Assembly (NCBI GenBank): GCA_029216955.1
Contig: JANAVB010033217.1
Coordinates: 4,264,689-4,328,688 of the forward strand
Source: Iris pallida
Lineage: Eukaryota > Streptophyta > Magnoliopsida > Asparagales > Iridaceae
Direction: 5' to 3'
DNA length: 64,000 nt
Under the pieces are notes generated by a model. It was not told where the DNA came from. It saw nothing but the letters and a program-made list of their open reading frames with translations, and did no database searches. The translations under genes and the position numbers were made by a program. Shown one piece after another: positions 10,509-21,999 of this stretch (position 1 is the stretch's first letter; every line of letters begins with the position of its first letter).

Positions 10509-13500
10509 TCAATCATCTTCAGAATAATCATCTTGTTCGTCTTTCTCAACCTCATCTTCCTTTTCCTCCTCATCTTCACTTTCATCTTCACCTTCGTCGG
10601 CTTCGTCTTCCTCTTCGGATAATTTTACATCTTCTAAATTATGTGTCGTATAATGCGTAACTTCCGTGGAGTCCACATCGACAATATTGGTTACAAGAGG
10701 TAGCTCGTCCTCCTGGTAAGCTTTTTTGTCAACATCAAAAGTATCTCTAGCTTTAGTCTTGCATACTGCTCACCAGTCAGACTTCGTTGCTCCCCGTCTC
10801 GGATAAGCTGTGAAGTACACGAGCTGAGCCTGAGTTGCTAGGACAAACGGTTTGTAGCCTTGATATCTATGCTTGTAGTTTATATCCACAAGACCATGCT
10901 TGTCAATTTTCCAACCTTGATTTTCAATCGGATCAAACCATTCACACTTGAACAACACGATCTTTGCAGGTTCTCTGCCATTATTATATGACAACTCCAC
11001 AATCTCTCGCAAGATGCTAAAGAAATTATTTCCTGGATCGACATCTTTGTAGTTCGAAGACTTGATACATAAACAACTATTTTTTGTGGAATCAAGATCC
11101 AAGAAGCTGTCTCTGATCGGAGCATTTGTCGACTTGAATCGAAAGCTATTGACACAGTAACTTGGCCATATTTTAACAAAAGTAATTGGTTCCTTGGCAA
11201 GAGTTCTAATTAATTCAATCTCGGGTGAAATTAGACGATCGACCTGAATATCAAAGAAGAGATAATAAGTTATTTATTGTGCAGTTGTATTAGAAGAGGC
11301 CAGTAATTACCGAGCTACTTACATATTCGCTCAACCAAGAAGGAAATTGACGTCTTATTTCTTGTTCTAATGCTTCGTCTGTTAGCTAGGGTCTAACCAG
11401 CCTCAACTCATCATTATATGTGATGGAAAACAACGAAGCAACTGTCGATTAGTACAATAATATTAGCTTATACTATTATATTGAGATGACGTAAACTCAT
11501 CATCCTGAGTTACTTACCCCTCTAGCTTCTCCACTTCATCCTCATCGCAATTGAGTAATACATACAACTGAGCAGCCCTTAGCTCTTCGTCATTCAAATA
11601 TCTCTTCTTCATTTTCCCTGAAGGCTTTCCGGACGCATTGAATACTTTCAGTATTCCATCATTAAATTCTTGATATCCGTCATCGTTTCTCGGAGCCCTC
11701 GTTCTATTCGTAGCAACATGAGGTTTGAAATAGGAGGAGCAGAAATTTATAATCTCCTCGAGAATATAGGCTTCACAAATAGAACCCTCGACCCGAGCCT
11801 TATTTTTTACCTTTTTTTTAGGTGATTCAAATATCGCTCGAACGGGTACATCCATCGATATTCGACGGGTCCACTAACACGTGCCTCATAGGAAAGATGA
11901 ATCGGCAAATGCTCCATAGAGTCGAAGAATCCAGGAGGGAACACCCTCTCTAGCTTGCACAGTGTTACCGCAATGTCCTTCTCTTGCTTTTCTAGACGAT
12001 CAACGAGCAATTTCTTAGAACAAAGGTCCCTGAAGAATATGCTAAGCTCCGTCAATGGATCCCAAACTGCCTGCGGTAAGAATTCCCAAAATGCAATCAA
12101 AATTAACTGCTCCATGAATACGTGACAATCATGGCTCTTCATACCTGTCAGTTTGTTCTCCTTGAGGTCGACGCATCTTCTCAAGTTCGAAACATACCCA
12201 TCTGGAAATTTTAGACCTTGAATCCACCTACAAAGCCTCACTTTATCCTCCTTCTCCAGTGAAAAAATTGCCTTAGGCTGCTTCAACTTCCCATTCCCGT
12301 CTATCAAATGCAATGCAGGACGTCTACATATTTCTTCTAAGTCCAATCTAGCCTTTGGATTGTCTTTCGTCTTCCCCTTTACGTCCATTACAGTATTAAT
12401 TATGTTGTCAAACACGTTCTTCTCGATATGCATGACATCAAGGTTATGTATAATCTGATTGGTGCTCCAATATGGAAGATCCCAGAATATACTCCTCTTC
12501 GTCCAGTTATGAGTGCGACCAAATCCGTCACACTTGTAGCCCGTAGCAGGCTGCTCAATAGCTTTTGGTAAATCTTTTACCTCTTTCCATATCGTGTATC
12601 CGGGCCACCTTGGCAGGGGATTAGCCTTCTCCACAACGCCAGCACGAAAAGCATTTCTGTTCCTCCGGTACGGATGATCCTTCGGCAGGAATTATCGATG
12701 ACAATCGAAGAAGCACGGTTTGCCTTCGTGTTTCAAACGAAAAGCCTTAGTGTTGTCCATGCAATACGGACATGAAAGACGACCATGCATGCTCCATCCA
12801 GATAACATTCCATAGGCCGGAAAGTCGTTGATGGTCCACATAAGTGCTGCCCGCAGCTGGAAATTTTGTTTTCTAGATACATCGTACGTATTGGAACCTA
12901 CTTCCCACAGATGATTCAACTCATCAATCAATGGCTGTAAATAAACATCGATGTTCCTTTTCGGATTGTTCGGACCTGGGATAATAACGGTGAGGAACAT
13001 ATACGGAGTCTTCATGCACATCCAAGGCGGTAGATTGTACGGGGTGACGATCACTGGCTAACACGAATACTGGGATCTCGAAAGTCCGAATGGGGAAAAA
13101 CCGTCGGAGAAGAGACCCAATTTAACATTACGCGGATCAGAAGCAAAATTTGGATACTCTCGATCAAAGTGCTTCCATGTTTCTCCATCAGATGGGTGAT
13201 CCAACACTCCTTCGGTATGTTCCCGCTTATGCCAACTCATGTTTTCTGCAATTTCCTTCAACATAAACAACCGCTGCAACCGTGGCGTCAACGGCAAGTA
13301 GTGCATCGAAGTGGTAGGCTTTCTGGCACCGACAGACTTTCCTCTACCACATGTCTTATAGCGATCGACACCACAAAATCTGCAGACGTCTTCATCCTTG
13401 TCATCTTTGTAGTACAACATGCATCCGTTGCGACAGGCATCGATTTTTTCGTATCCCATCCAGAACGATCTAACCATCCTCTTAGACCGATAGAAGTCTT

Positions 13501-14119
13501 TAGGCAACTTCGCACCCTCAGGCAATATTTCTATAAGCAACTCTATAAGACGGTTGTAGCAATCTTGCGACATGTTAAAATCAGACTTGATGCTCAACAA
13601 TCTTGTAACCACCTCCAACGGTGAATGATCCTCACAACCAGGATATAATGGAGTCCTTGCATTCTCCAGCAACTCTATGAACTGTGCAGCATCGGGGTTC
13701 GGTGCCTCCTCAGGTGCATCATGATCATTCAGATCGAAACTAGGCCCGGCCGCGTCAAAAACTATGTTCACCAACCCATCGTCGTAAGAAGCGTTGTTGT
13801 GGACATCCACATAAGGCTCGTACTCCGATGCTGAAGACACAAGTTCTCCGTGCTCGCTCTACTGATAGTAATTCGGCGTGAAACCCTGCGAGTATAAATG
13901 ATACGTGACATCCACTTCTGGATGATATTTCAAGTTGCGACATCTCACACACGGACACTTAATTTGGTTACCATCCATGTACTGAGGGAACGCCGTAGCA
14001 AACTGCAAAAACTGGTGTATACCCTCTATGAATTCATCCCGCACACCGCACATGTCATCAGGATGACGGTTGTACATCCACGAACGATTCCACAGATAGT
14101 AATTCAGCTCCATATCCAT
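10509..14119 (-). pseudogene. TNP2-like CACTA transposase (inner CACTA)
   Basis: DDE transposase of En/Spm elements, decayed. From ATG at 14119: an N-terminal transposase-associated domain (RSWMYNRH, CPCVRCRNLKYHP, then HGEL); a zinc-finger-like CRNGCMLYYKD/CRFCG block near 13430-13370; the transposase core (VIVTPYNLPPWMCMKTPYMF, CPYCMDNTKAF, then HNLDVMHIEKNVFDN near 12450); the DUF4218 region (PIHLSYEARVSGPVEYRWMY near 11890-11850); and the DUF4216 block (IVLFKCEWFDP near 10960-10930), ending in an acidic tail with stop at 10509-10511. Introns lie at about 11517-11442 and 11322-11244. Breaks are stops at 13859, 13058, 12692, 11386 and 10770, plus a one-base loss in the A-run at 11812-11819. 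Most stops fall where Trp is expected. Confidence 0.88.
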
Positions 14120-15972
14120 TTGAGGATAATTCTGTAAGATAGATACATGCACATTACAGTCAGTGAATGAATGTTAAGGCAGTTTAGATATGGGTGCAAA
14201 ATTTAGATAGAGGTCAGTAGAGAGTGACAGTTTAGAGAAAACTGAGATTATTGGTGAGGTATAATTGTACTTGTAGGAGTACACGACACCAACTGTCCAA
14301 TATCGACCCTTTGGGTCTACAAGAGTTACTTCACTCAGTTTGTCAAGACAAGTAAAACTTTTTAAATTAATACCCAATATCGACCCTTTGGCCTGTGCTT
14401 GAGCAGTATCCTAACTCAAACTATCTATCCTAACTAATAAATTAATATCCTACTTTAACATCTACTAACTCTCATATTCCTTCTAACATAAACTAATATC
14501 CTAATCTTAACTAACCCTTTAACTGAAACTAATATCTAAACAATGCTAATCATGAACTAACACCCTAACCTAGAAGTCCACACTGCTCAAGCACGGGCCA
14601 TAGGCCAAGTTATAAGGCAAAATGCGGGCAACTGCCTGTAGCTACAAGGCAAAACCAAATGTTGACGGTATATATACCGTTAACATTTAAAAAGTTTACT
14701 TGTCTTGACAAACTGAGTGAAGTAACTCTTATAGGCCCAAAAGGTACTCTATACACTCTTACTTATGTAAGCCTTTTAAGGTAATCAGCGTTATGCTAGA
14801 TTTTCGAAAAAATCTATAACTCTGATAGGCCCAAAAGGCTTGGCATAAGTAAATTTAATTTCTAGAGAATGGTTCAAAATACTGTACCAATCATAACTAT
14901 ATTTCTAAGATACTCTATACACTCTAGGTATTAGGACTGAACTAACTCTCTAACACTCTAATGACACTCACTCACATATACCCACTCTTACTTTGGAATA
15001 CTAAGATCTGACACATACTAAGATCTGACACATACAGAAAAGAGAATAGCAGGGAGTTTCTCTCCTCTAGACCCTCAATTTATAGGTATAGGCTAGAGCA
15101 CTGTCAGCCATAGATGATGCTCTGATTTTCAAAGAATCATGCGTCGATGACACTTCAATTGAAAGCAGTGAATCATGCACCTTGATTCATGTGACATGCG
15201 ACTGTTAAGTGCAAAATAGATTCCTTAATTTTTGCGTCAATGCGCCAACATCGCTCAAACTTTCAAAAAGATTGTCTGTTTATGATCATATTGTTTTACC
15301 CCTTTTTTGGTACTTCAACAACCTCATTTTTCGCTTAAAAACTTATACTGTATATATGAGGATGGAAAGGGAAGAGGGAGAGTAGGCCCCTTATGGAGAG
15401 CTTAGTCATGTTTTAAGGGGGTGGCTTATCGCACAAGTGTCCATGACATAAAGGTGCATGGGTGCTCACGCGGGTAAATGTGTTTGTTCTTGCCCGCAGT
15501 AATAGAACAAGCACGCACGTGCGAGCAGTTATAGATCTGGTGCGCCCATAGTGGTTGTGTTTCTCAAGAACATAAACGCGTATGCGGGTGGATTTAGTAC
15601 GGGTGTGCGACTAGCGGTACATAGGTATATGTGCTCACCCATGACTAAGAACAAGAGCAAACATGTGCATGCCCAAACAAAGATAATGTTTATGATCGAT
15701 CATAAAAATGACCTTGGATGCGCTAAAATCAATCGAGAATCGAATTAAAACCGATTTAGATTTTTTTTTCCTATTGAGTTAAATACCAGAACTTACAAGT
15801 CTTAGTCTTGGGTTCTTAGCGACCATCTTGCTAGAGTTGTTACTTGGTCAAGAGGATGTTATTTTAATTATCTTATTTTTTGATGGACTCATCTTTGGAC
15901 TAATAGGTTATGTTCCCAAATGTTGATCCTCAAAATCATGCTATGTATCGTGAAGTATACCAATTCTTAACG

Positions 15973-16013
<41 letters not shown>

Positions 16014-16207
16014 TACACACCCACCGACACTCTAAAAAGTTACTAACACTCCGACATGAAAACTATCCTAGTGGTGATTACCAAGTATGTTTTATTTTCT
16101 TATAGTGGTGTGTGTGTGTGTCGTGTCTGTGTGTGTGCATGTCGTGTATGTCGTATCGTGTCTGTGTCAGCACGTCAGGAGGAGGGAGTTAGGGTTAGGG
16201 TTTACCT
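14120..16207 (-). other. First intron region of inner CACTA
   Basis: Noncoding between leader and TNP2. Parts at 14700-14870 resemble, inverted, the outer element's 18262-18370 (phrases around GGCCTATCAGAGTTATAGA and GCATAAGTAA). A 42-base TAT/ATT microsatellite lies near 15974-16012. A GTGTGTGTC run lies near 16107-16170. No gene seen. Confidence 0.5.
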
Positions 16208-16474
16208 GCCTTGGTCGGAGTCGGGTCGGGGTCGTCGGGGCTGGAGCAGCGGTGGAGACGGGTTAGCGTCGAAGTCGGGTCGGCGTCGACGAGGAGAATC
16301 AACGGTGGAGGGGGACGCCGGAGGAACGGGGGTCGCCATAGAGAAGGGGGTCACCGCGGGGAGGGGGTAGCTGGAGGGAGGGGTCGCCGGAGGGAGGGGT
16401 CCCCGGAGAGGAGAGAGAAAGGGGAGAAAAATTTGGGGAGCGGGAGATTGAAAATTTTGGGTGAAAGAAAATAA
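16208..16474 (-). other. GC-rich leader exon of inner CACTA
   Basis: On the minus strand it runs through GGCGACCCC-type units to a good splice donor (AAGGCAG then GTAAACC). It corresponds to the leader of the outer CACTA. Open frames here are by-products of the repeat. Confidence 0.5.
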
Positions 16475-16504
16475 AAGATCGATCGGGTGGAACCCTATAT
16501 GAAA

Positions 16505-16790
16505 CATTTTTGCGACGTCCACAAAGGACGTCGCTAAACATCGCTATTCAATAAAAAACTGGCGACGTCCCTAATGTGGAGTCGCAAAATGTCGCTGAGT
16601 TAAACAAAACAGCGACGTTCTGCGACTAGACCGCGACATCAGCTTTCCAAAGCATAATGTGTGGCGCTAACGGTCGCTAAACATCGCTGATAGTGACATT
16701 CCGCGACATTTTTATACGTCGCTAAATTCACAAATATTACCAACGTATATGACTTGCGTCGCTAAATTCGTCGCCAATATCACTTATTTT
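16505..16790. repeat. Subterminal repeats of inner CACTA, 5' side
   Basis: GCGACGTC and GTCGCTAAA words in both directions inside the element end at 16797. Confidence 0.75.
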
Positions 16791-16800
16791 GGTAGTGTAC

Positions 16801-18390
16801 ATATCCATGTATCAGAACTTCCACTTCACACTGCATATTGGGATATATGCAACCCAATTAGTCACTGCACACACACCCAATTGCATGTCTGGCATACTTA
16901 GATATATGTCCTGCTCACTCCTTCATTGTATTAACCACTGCAATCGAGCCATATCATATTAGTATCCTGCATTACCTTGATTGAACCCTGCAATGCATTC
17001 ATCCACTACATATCCTAACATCTGTCATGCATTATTGCAGTATCAGAAACCCATTTGATGTTTGTTTTAGAAGTTAAGTATCTGTCCAGTCCCTCTTATT
17101 AGAATTTTATCACTACATTTATTGCCCCATCTTGCATTTGTATGGATTATAGTGTTGAACTTTAGGATTTGGATTTTAGACCTTGTTCCAATCCTCACAT
17201 CATGTTAGTTATCATTCTTTATGTTCTAAATTACTCTGTATGCCAATACATTATAGTATTAGCCTAGGTGCAGCCTCTTGATTGCCCTTCCCTTTTTGTT
17301 CAGTCTTTGGACATCCATATGTATGTACCTAAAAGTAGTATCTACTCAGTCTTTTTCAGGCAAAACCTCTAAGTTTGTCTACTACATCCAACCAGCATAC
17401 TTTCCTATCCTTGTATTTGAGAATCCACATTCACATGTAGCGGACCTCTGCATCCATCCAGAGCAGTCCTTGTCCAAGTTCAGACTTTAATTGATGCTAC
17501 TGTCCCACTGCATTTGGATTCAGACTTTGGCTTGACAATGACAGTGGCATGTGAGGAGCCTTACCTATTCTCGGATCCATTAAGTTCAATCCCCTGGAAT
17601 TAATTGGTCCAGTTCCTATATCATTTTGATGTTCAGTCCATGAATAGGTTTTGATATCAGACTTTAGAAGACATGATACTTAGCATTTTCATGTAGTCTT
17701 GTTCTTTTGACTTAACTGGCCAATCCACCTTAAGTTTCCTGTTCCTGCATTCCTTTGGTTCAAATCCTTAAGTTTCATGTTACTGCATTCCTGCATTCCT
17801 TAAGTTTCCTACCTACAAGTGCATTTCCAGAATGCATATCCCTCTATGTTCTGCATATTACATCTTCTGTACTTAGCCTGCAGATGTATTTCACTGCACC
17901 TGATTTATACAAGCCTTGCAATGCATCATCTGTTCACTATGATCACTGCACACACAGTTAGTAACCTGCATTTGGTATCTTCATTACCTCTCTTGCTCTT
18001 GCCTGGGTTCAGTTGCCAATTTATGGGGCTCAATGATATACATTATGTAATGTTGGGTATAATTGGGGGTTTAGCTGTATACAATATGTAGGGTACATGT
18101 ATGATGTACTGTATATTCATACACTTAGACTATATGGTTGTGATATCTTAGAGTATGGGTTATAGTATACTATATATGTATACCTATATGAGTCTTGGTT
18201 ATGGTATAGTTAGAGTTTGGAATTAGTAAATAACTGATTGTTGACCTCTCTCACAATTAAATTTACTTATGCCAAGTCTTTTGGGCCTATCAGAGTTATA
18301 GATCTTTTCAGAAATCTAGTATAATACTGATTACCTCAAAAGGCTTGCATAAGTAAGAGTGTATATAGTGTATATCGTAGGCGGATGAGT
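16801..18390 (+). other. Intron of outer CACTA, right part
   Basis: Noncoding, rich in CTGCAT/CACTGCA words as on the left of the inner CACTA. It ends in text shared inverted with the inner element. No transposase is found where a TNP2 gene would be expected further right (18.4-19.1 kb). Confidence 0.5.
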
Positions 18391-18399
18391 GTATAGAGT

Positions 18400-18830
18400 G
18401 AGCCTCCCTACCCTCTTCTTCTCATTCGGGTCATGAGGTATCCTATTCCGCATCATATGATATACATCTCAACCAAAGCGTAGAGAAGTGTAAAAATATT
18501 AACATTAACCAAGGATCAGTATCGAAATCAGTATCACCATAAATCTTATAGCTTGTTCTAATAGAGCATAATATAAAACCAAACGTGAAGCAGAGCTTCA
18601 CATTCACAATATTAGAATATGAAGCTCTGATTCACACGTTTGGTTTTATATTATACTCTGGTAGAACAAGCTATGAGATTCATGATGATACCGATTCCGA
18701 TACCCATCCTTGGTTAATATTAATATTTTCACACTTTTTTACTCTTTGGTTGAGCTGGATATCATATGAGAGAGTCGAATGAGAAGCAGGGAAGTAGAGG
18801 GGGGGTCAGAGAGGGGGCCTTCTGAGGATG
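18400..18830. repeat. Large foldback, arms about 200 bases
   Basis: The left arm (about 18403-18597) and right arm (about 18605-18815) are near-complete inverted copies. Examples are AAACCAAACGTGAAGCAGAG against its inverse near 18640, CATATGATAT against ATATCATATG, and CTTCTCATTC against GAATGAGAAG. Centre near 18600. It could form a long hairpin RNA if transcribed through. Confidence 0.8.
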
Positions 18831-19151
18831 CAGAGGATGTCTAAGAGTCGAGTTTGTGTGTATAATCATTTGATAGTATCCAGGTTAAGAAAGTGTAAAA
18901 AATTAGATAGTATCATGTGTCAGGGTGTGTGTGTGTCTAGGAGTCGAGTTAGGACTGAGTATCAGGCTCAGGGGGCAGTATACATATAAAGGCTTATCCA
19001 GGGACAGAGTCTCAAACAGGAAGGGAATGTGCATGTATTAGTAGTTAGGTTTATGTATCGAAAATATATGCATATCTCGGTTACATATAGCAAGTGTGAA
19101 GTATACAGAATTGAAAATATGTGTATTACATATGCATTTTTAGATTTGCCT
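18831..19151. other. Noncoding upstream of TNPA-like gene
   Basis: GT-rich spacer without recognised motif. An alternative upstream ATG at 19029 gives unrelated residues; I prefer the ATG at 19152, which matches the inner gene's start (MAG). Confidence 0.4.
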
Positions 19152-21167
19152 ATGGCGGGAGACGGACGTGGACGTGGACGTGGACGTTTGCAGCATGGGT
19201 CTGGCTCATGTCCGGCTCCTTTGGAGCGTCCAGGCCGTCCACCTGTCGACGAGGACGAGTTCCTAGATGTTCATGATGGGTTAGCTCCGAACGCGGCCCG
19301 TTCATCGGTCGGGGGAGCTACTCCTACGGCCACTACTCCGACGACTACTCCGACGACCACTCCGGCCGCTTCTACCCCTACGGTCGCTCCCATTGCGGCC
19401 AATCCCAATCCGGACTTGGTGGTCGAGCGCGGAGTCTACAAACGACGCGTAGGAGATCCTCCGACGTTACCGGAGCGCCCAGTCGACGTCCATCTTCCGG
19501 AGCTGTGGGCCGATGGGCAGACGTAAGTATATGTATTTTAGTTTATTATAAATTCATTTATTTATTCTTATATTCTTCATAGTAGCTGATGCCGTACATT
19601 GTTTTCTTATCTCAGGTTTTTTTCGATCCGCGCCGGGCGAGATCTAGGCGACTTGATTCGCCATAATTTCTATGGGTCGTACCTGAACTTCGACGACATT
19701 CCGGCGGAGATGCGGTTCATTTGGCTTGACGTGCTGAGGGTATGTATAATGGTCTTTCTTTACAATATGTATCAAAAATTTGTTCATTCATGTGCGCTTA
19801 TCTTATTTGCAGGCGTCGTACTGGTGGGCGGAGTATAGGGACCAGGCCATCCGGAGGTTCTACAAGACCGTATCTAGCAAAAGGATACGTGACATGATCC
19901 ACGACCAGAAGGCGCTGGAGAGCCTGAGAGGCAGTGGATCAGAACATGGGTGCAAGGAGTGGCTCAGAGCGGATTTCTGGACGGAGATGAAGAAGAAAAT
20001 GGAGACCCCGGCCTATCTGGCCAAGTCTGAGAAGGCGAAGGCTGCCCGTGCTAAGGCTGGTCAGCACACGGGTGGTTCGATCTTGTGTGCGGAGCACATG
20101 CGCCGATTGGTGAGTATTTATTAAATTATCAAATTTTTAAGTCTTAAACTCTACAAAATGAGTATTAATTTATGTTTAATTGTACAAGCGCGAGAAGGTC
20201 GCCCAGAAAGGCGGAGATCCGGACATCGTCGACTTCCCTACAGTCTTTGCGCATACCCACAAGCGCAAGAGCGATGGGAAGCTCGTAGATGAGCGGGCTG
20301 CCAAAGCTTATGTAAGTTTCCTTATTCTTTATATGTATTACATTTTTATAATTGTAGATGATCGGACTACGAGTATCGATATAGGTACCCCATATTCATA
20401 TAGTAATGGGCCGATACCGATTTTGATTGCGATACCGATACTAATAGGAATGGTCCGATACTCAAAGTATCGGTATCGGGCCATTCCTATGTGAGTATCG
20501 GTATCGATCTATTACTATATGAGTATGAGTATCGGTATCGGCCCATTACTATGAGTATTGATATCGGTATCGGTACATTACTATGAGTCTTTATATTAAC
20601 TCTAAATTTATTTACGTTTATATAATATAGGAGGAGTTTGAGAGTCGGGTCGGTGAGGGGGGTGAGGGAGGTGAGGGGGCTGGACCTGGCCAGCCGACGG
20701 ATAGGAACAAACTATGGGTAGATACGGTCGGAGTAGGAAAAGGCGACAACATATACGGTATTGGATCGTTTGCATCCCATTCGTCCATCGTTTCCAGAGC
20801 ACCACCTCCACCTCCACCTGTACCAGTACTTTCGATCGGTGGTGCTGCCGTCTTCGACCAGGTCACTATTACCCGTATATTATAGGATTTACAAAATTAC
20901 ATATACGGTAGTGCATGAGCTTCTGCTCCGACACCTATAGTACCGGTCGTTCCGGCTCCGACTGCGGCTCCGGCGGTTCAGACTTAGACCGATTCAGCTC
21001 CGCTACAGCCTCCAGCACATCCGGCTACAGCACCTCCGGCCACAGCACCGACGAATCCAGCACCGACTTCAAGAGTTCCTCTGTCTCGGGAGGATTTCGA
21101 AGATGCATTACGAAATGTGCTAGGTAGCTACACCCACCCGCCGCCTCCTCCTCAGCTGTCGACGTAG
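19152..21167 (+). pseudogene. TNPA-like transposon protein (outer CACTA)
   Basis: Same family as the inner copy (Ptta/En/Spm). Exons by splice sites and phase: 19152-19522 (MAGDGRGRGRGR, then Pro/Thr-rich, ending ELWADGQ), 19616-19739 (DLGDLIRHNFYGSYLNFDD), 19813-20109 (ASYWWAEYRDQAIRRFYKT, ending HMRRL), 20189-20311 (FAHTHKRKSDGK, ending AAKAY) and 20631 onward. All four junctions agree in phase. In exon 5 the frame hits a stop at 20883-20885. The likely C-terminus (LSREDFEDALRNVLGSY, stop at 21165-21167) lies in another frame after a further TAG near 20988, so the tail is broken or an intron is missed. The long third intron holds TATCGG repeats. Confidence 0.8.
20350..20590. repeat. Degenerate TATCGG repeat in TNPA intron
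   Basis: Units of about 30 bases with GAGTATCGGTATCGG and CCATTACTAT words, partly inverted. A related block lies at 61796-62275 in the third CACTA. Confidence 0.75.
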
Positions 21168-21171
21168 ATAT

Positions 21172-21400
21172 TGTTTGGAAACTGTTTGTATTTGGGAACA
21201 ATTTGGAAAACTGTTTGTAAACTGGAAAACTGTGTATTTGGAAAACTGTTTGTATTTGGAAAACAATTTGGAAAACTGTGTATTTGAAAACTGTTTGTAT
21301 TTGGAAACTGTTTAAAAACTGTCTGTATTGGAAACTGTGTATTTGGAAACTGTCTGTATTGGAAACTGTTTATATGACTGTATATTGTATGTGTAACTGT
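21172..21400. repeat. Degenerate tandem repeat after TNPA stop
   Basis: Words GGAAAACTGTTTGTATTTGG recur with variation about ten times, probably the 3' UTR of the outer CACTA transcript. Confidence 0.7.
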
Positions 21401-21560
21401 CAACATGGATGAGGAGTGCAGGAAAAACAAATATAGACACACAAAATTGTATTTAGTGACGGGATAGCGACGGAATATCTGGATGTAAGCCCCATCTAAA
21501 TTTTTATTATTAATTATTATTTATTTAATTACTCATTTCTAAGACTTAGACACATGTTTA

Positions 21561-21632
<72 letters not shown>
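21561..21632. repeat. (AT)n microsatellite
   Basis: About 36 AT units just inside the solo LTR start. Confidence 0.95.
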
Positions 21633-21640
<8 letters not shown>

Positions 21641-21999
21641 TCTAGAAAGGGTTGTTTTGCAAAAGAAGTTTTGTACAGTGGCCTTATTGATTAATTTCAA
21701 ATTTAAATTTATTCTCATTCCTAATATGAGTCGAACTCTTGATAATAGATCACAACAGCAGAGGATAGGACCAGATTTAGAATTCAATTAGTTTGAATTC
21801 CTTAAGTTCTCCCTTCGATGCTATCCATCCCCCACCTATATATGTATGGGCAAATCCTGCTATGTTTTTCCCTTCAAACCCTAGCCACCTGTATTATCTC
21901 CTGTCGAGAAGACCAAGAGTAGGCACATGAAGGAAACCGGAAATTCGTGCGACCACCAGGTGAGTTTCCATATTTAGCAATTTGATTGATTTAGTTCTG

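Larger units (their letters stand above)
7327..16797 (-). mobile_element. Inner CACTA element, 9471 bp, TSD TAC
   Basis: The plus-strand left end is CACTACCAGAATAAG (7327) and the right end is CTTATTTTGGTAGTG (ending 16797). TAC duplicates flank it at 7324-7326 and 16798-16800. Its genes lie on the minus strand in the usual CACTA order: leader (about 16474-16208), TNP2-like transposase (14119-10509), TNPA-like protein (10302-8284). Subterminal repeats with CGACGT cores occur inside both ends. All coding parts carry stops, so it should not be autonomous now. Confidence 0.9.

Noticed and set aside
16186..16203. Telomere-like TTAGGGTTAGGGTTTA
   Set aside because: Only two units in a leader intron start; not a telomeric array. 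The same holds for TTAGGGTTAGGG near 31670.
16062..16522. Overlapping frames on both strands near 16.2-16.5 kb
   Set aside because: GC-rich leader of the inner CACTA; the frames have no domain and match in style the leader of the outer element.
21539..21787. Frame coding a Tyr-Ile run
   Set aside because: Translation of the AT microsatellite.
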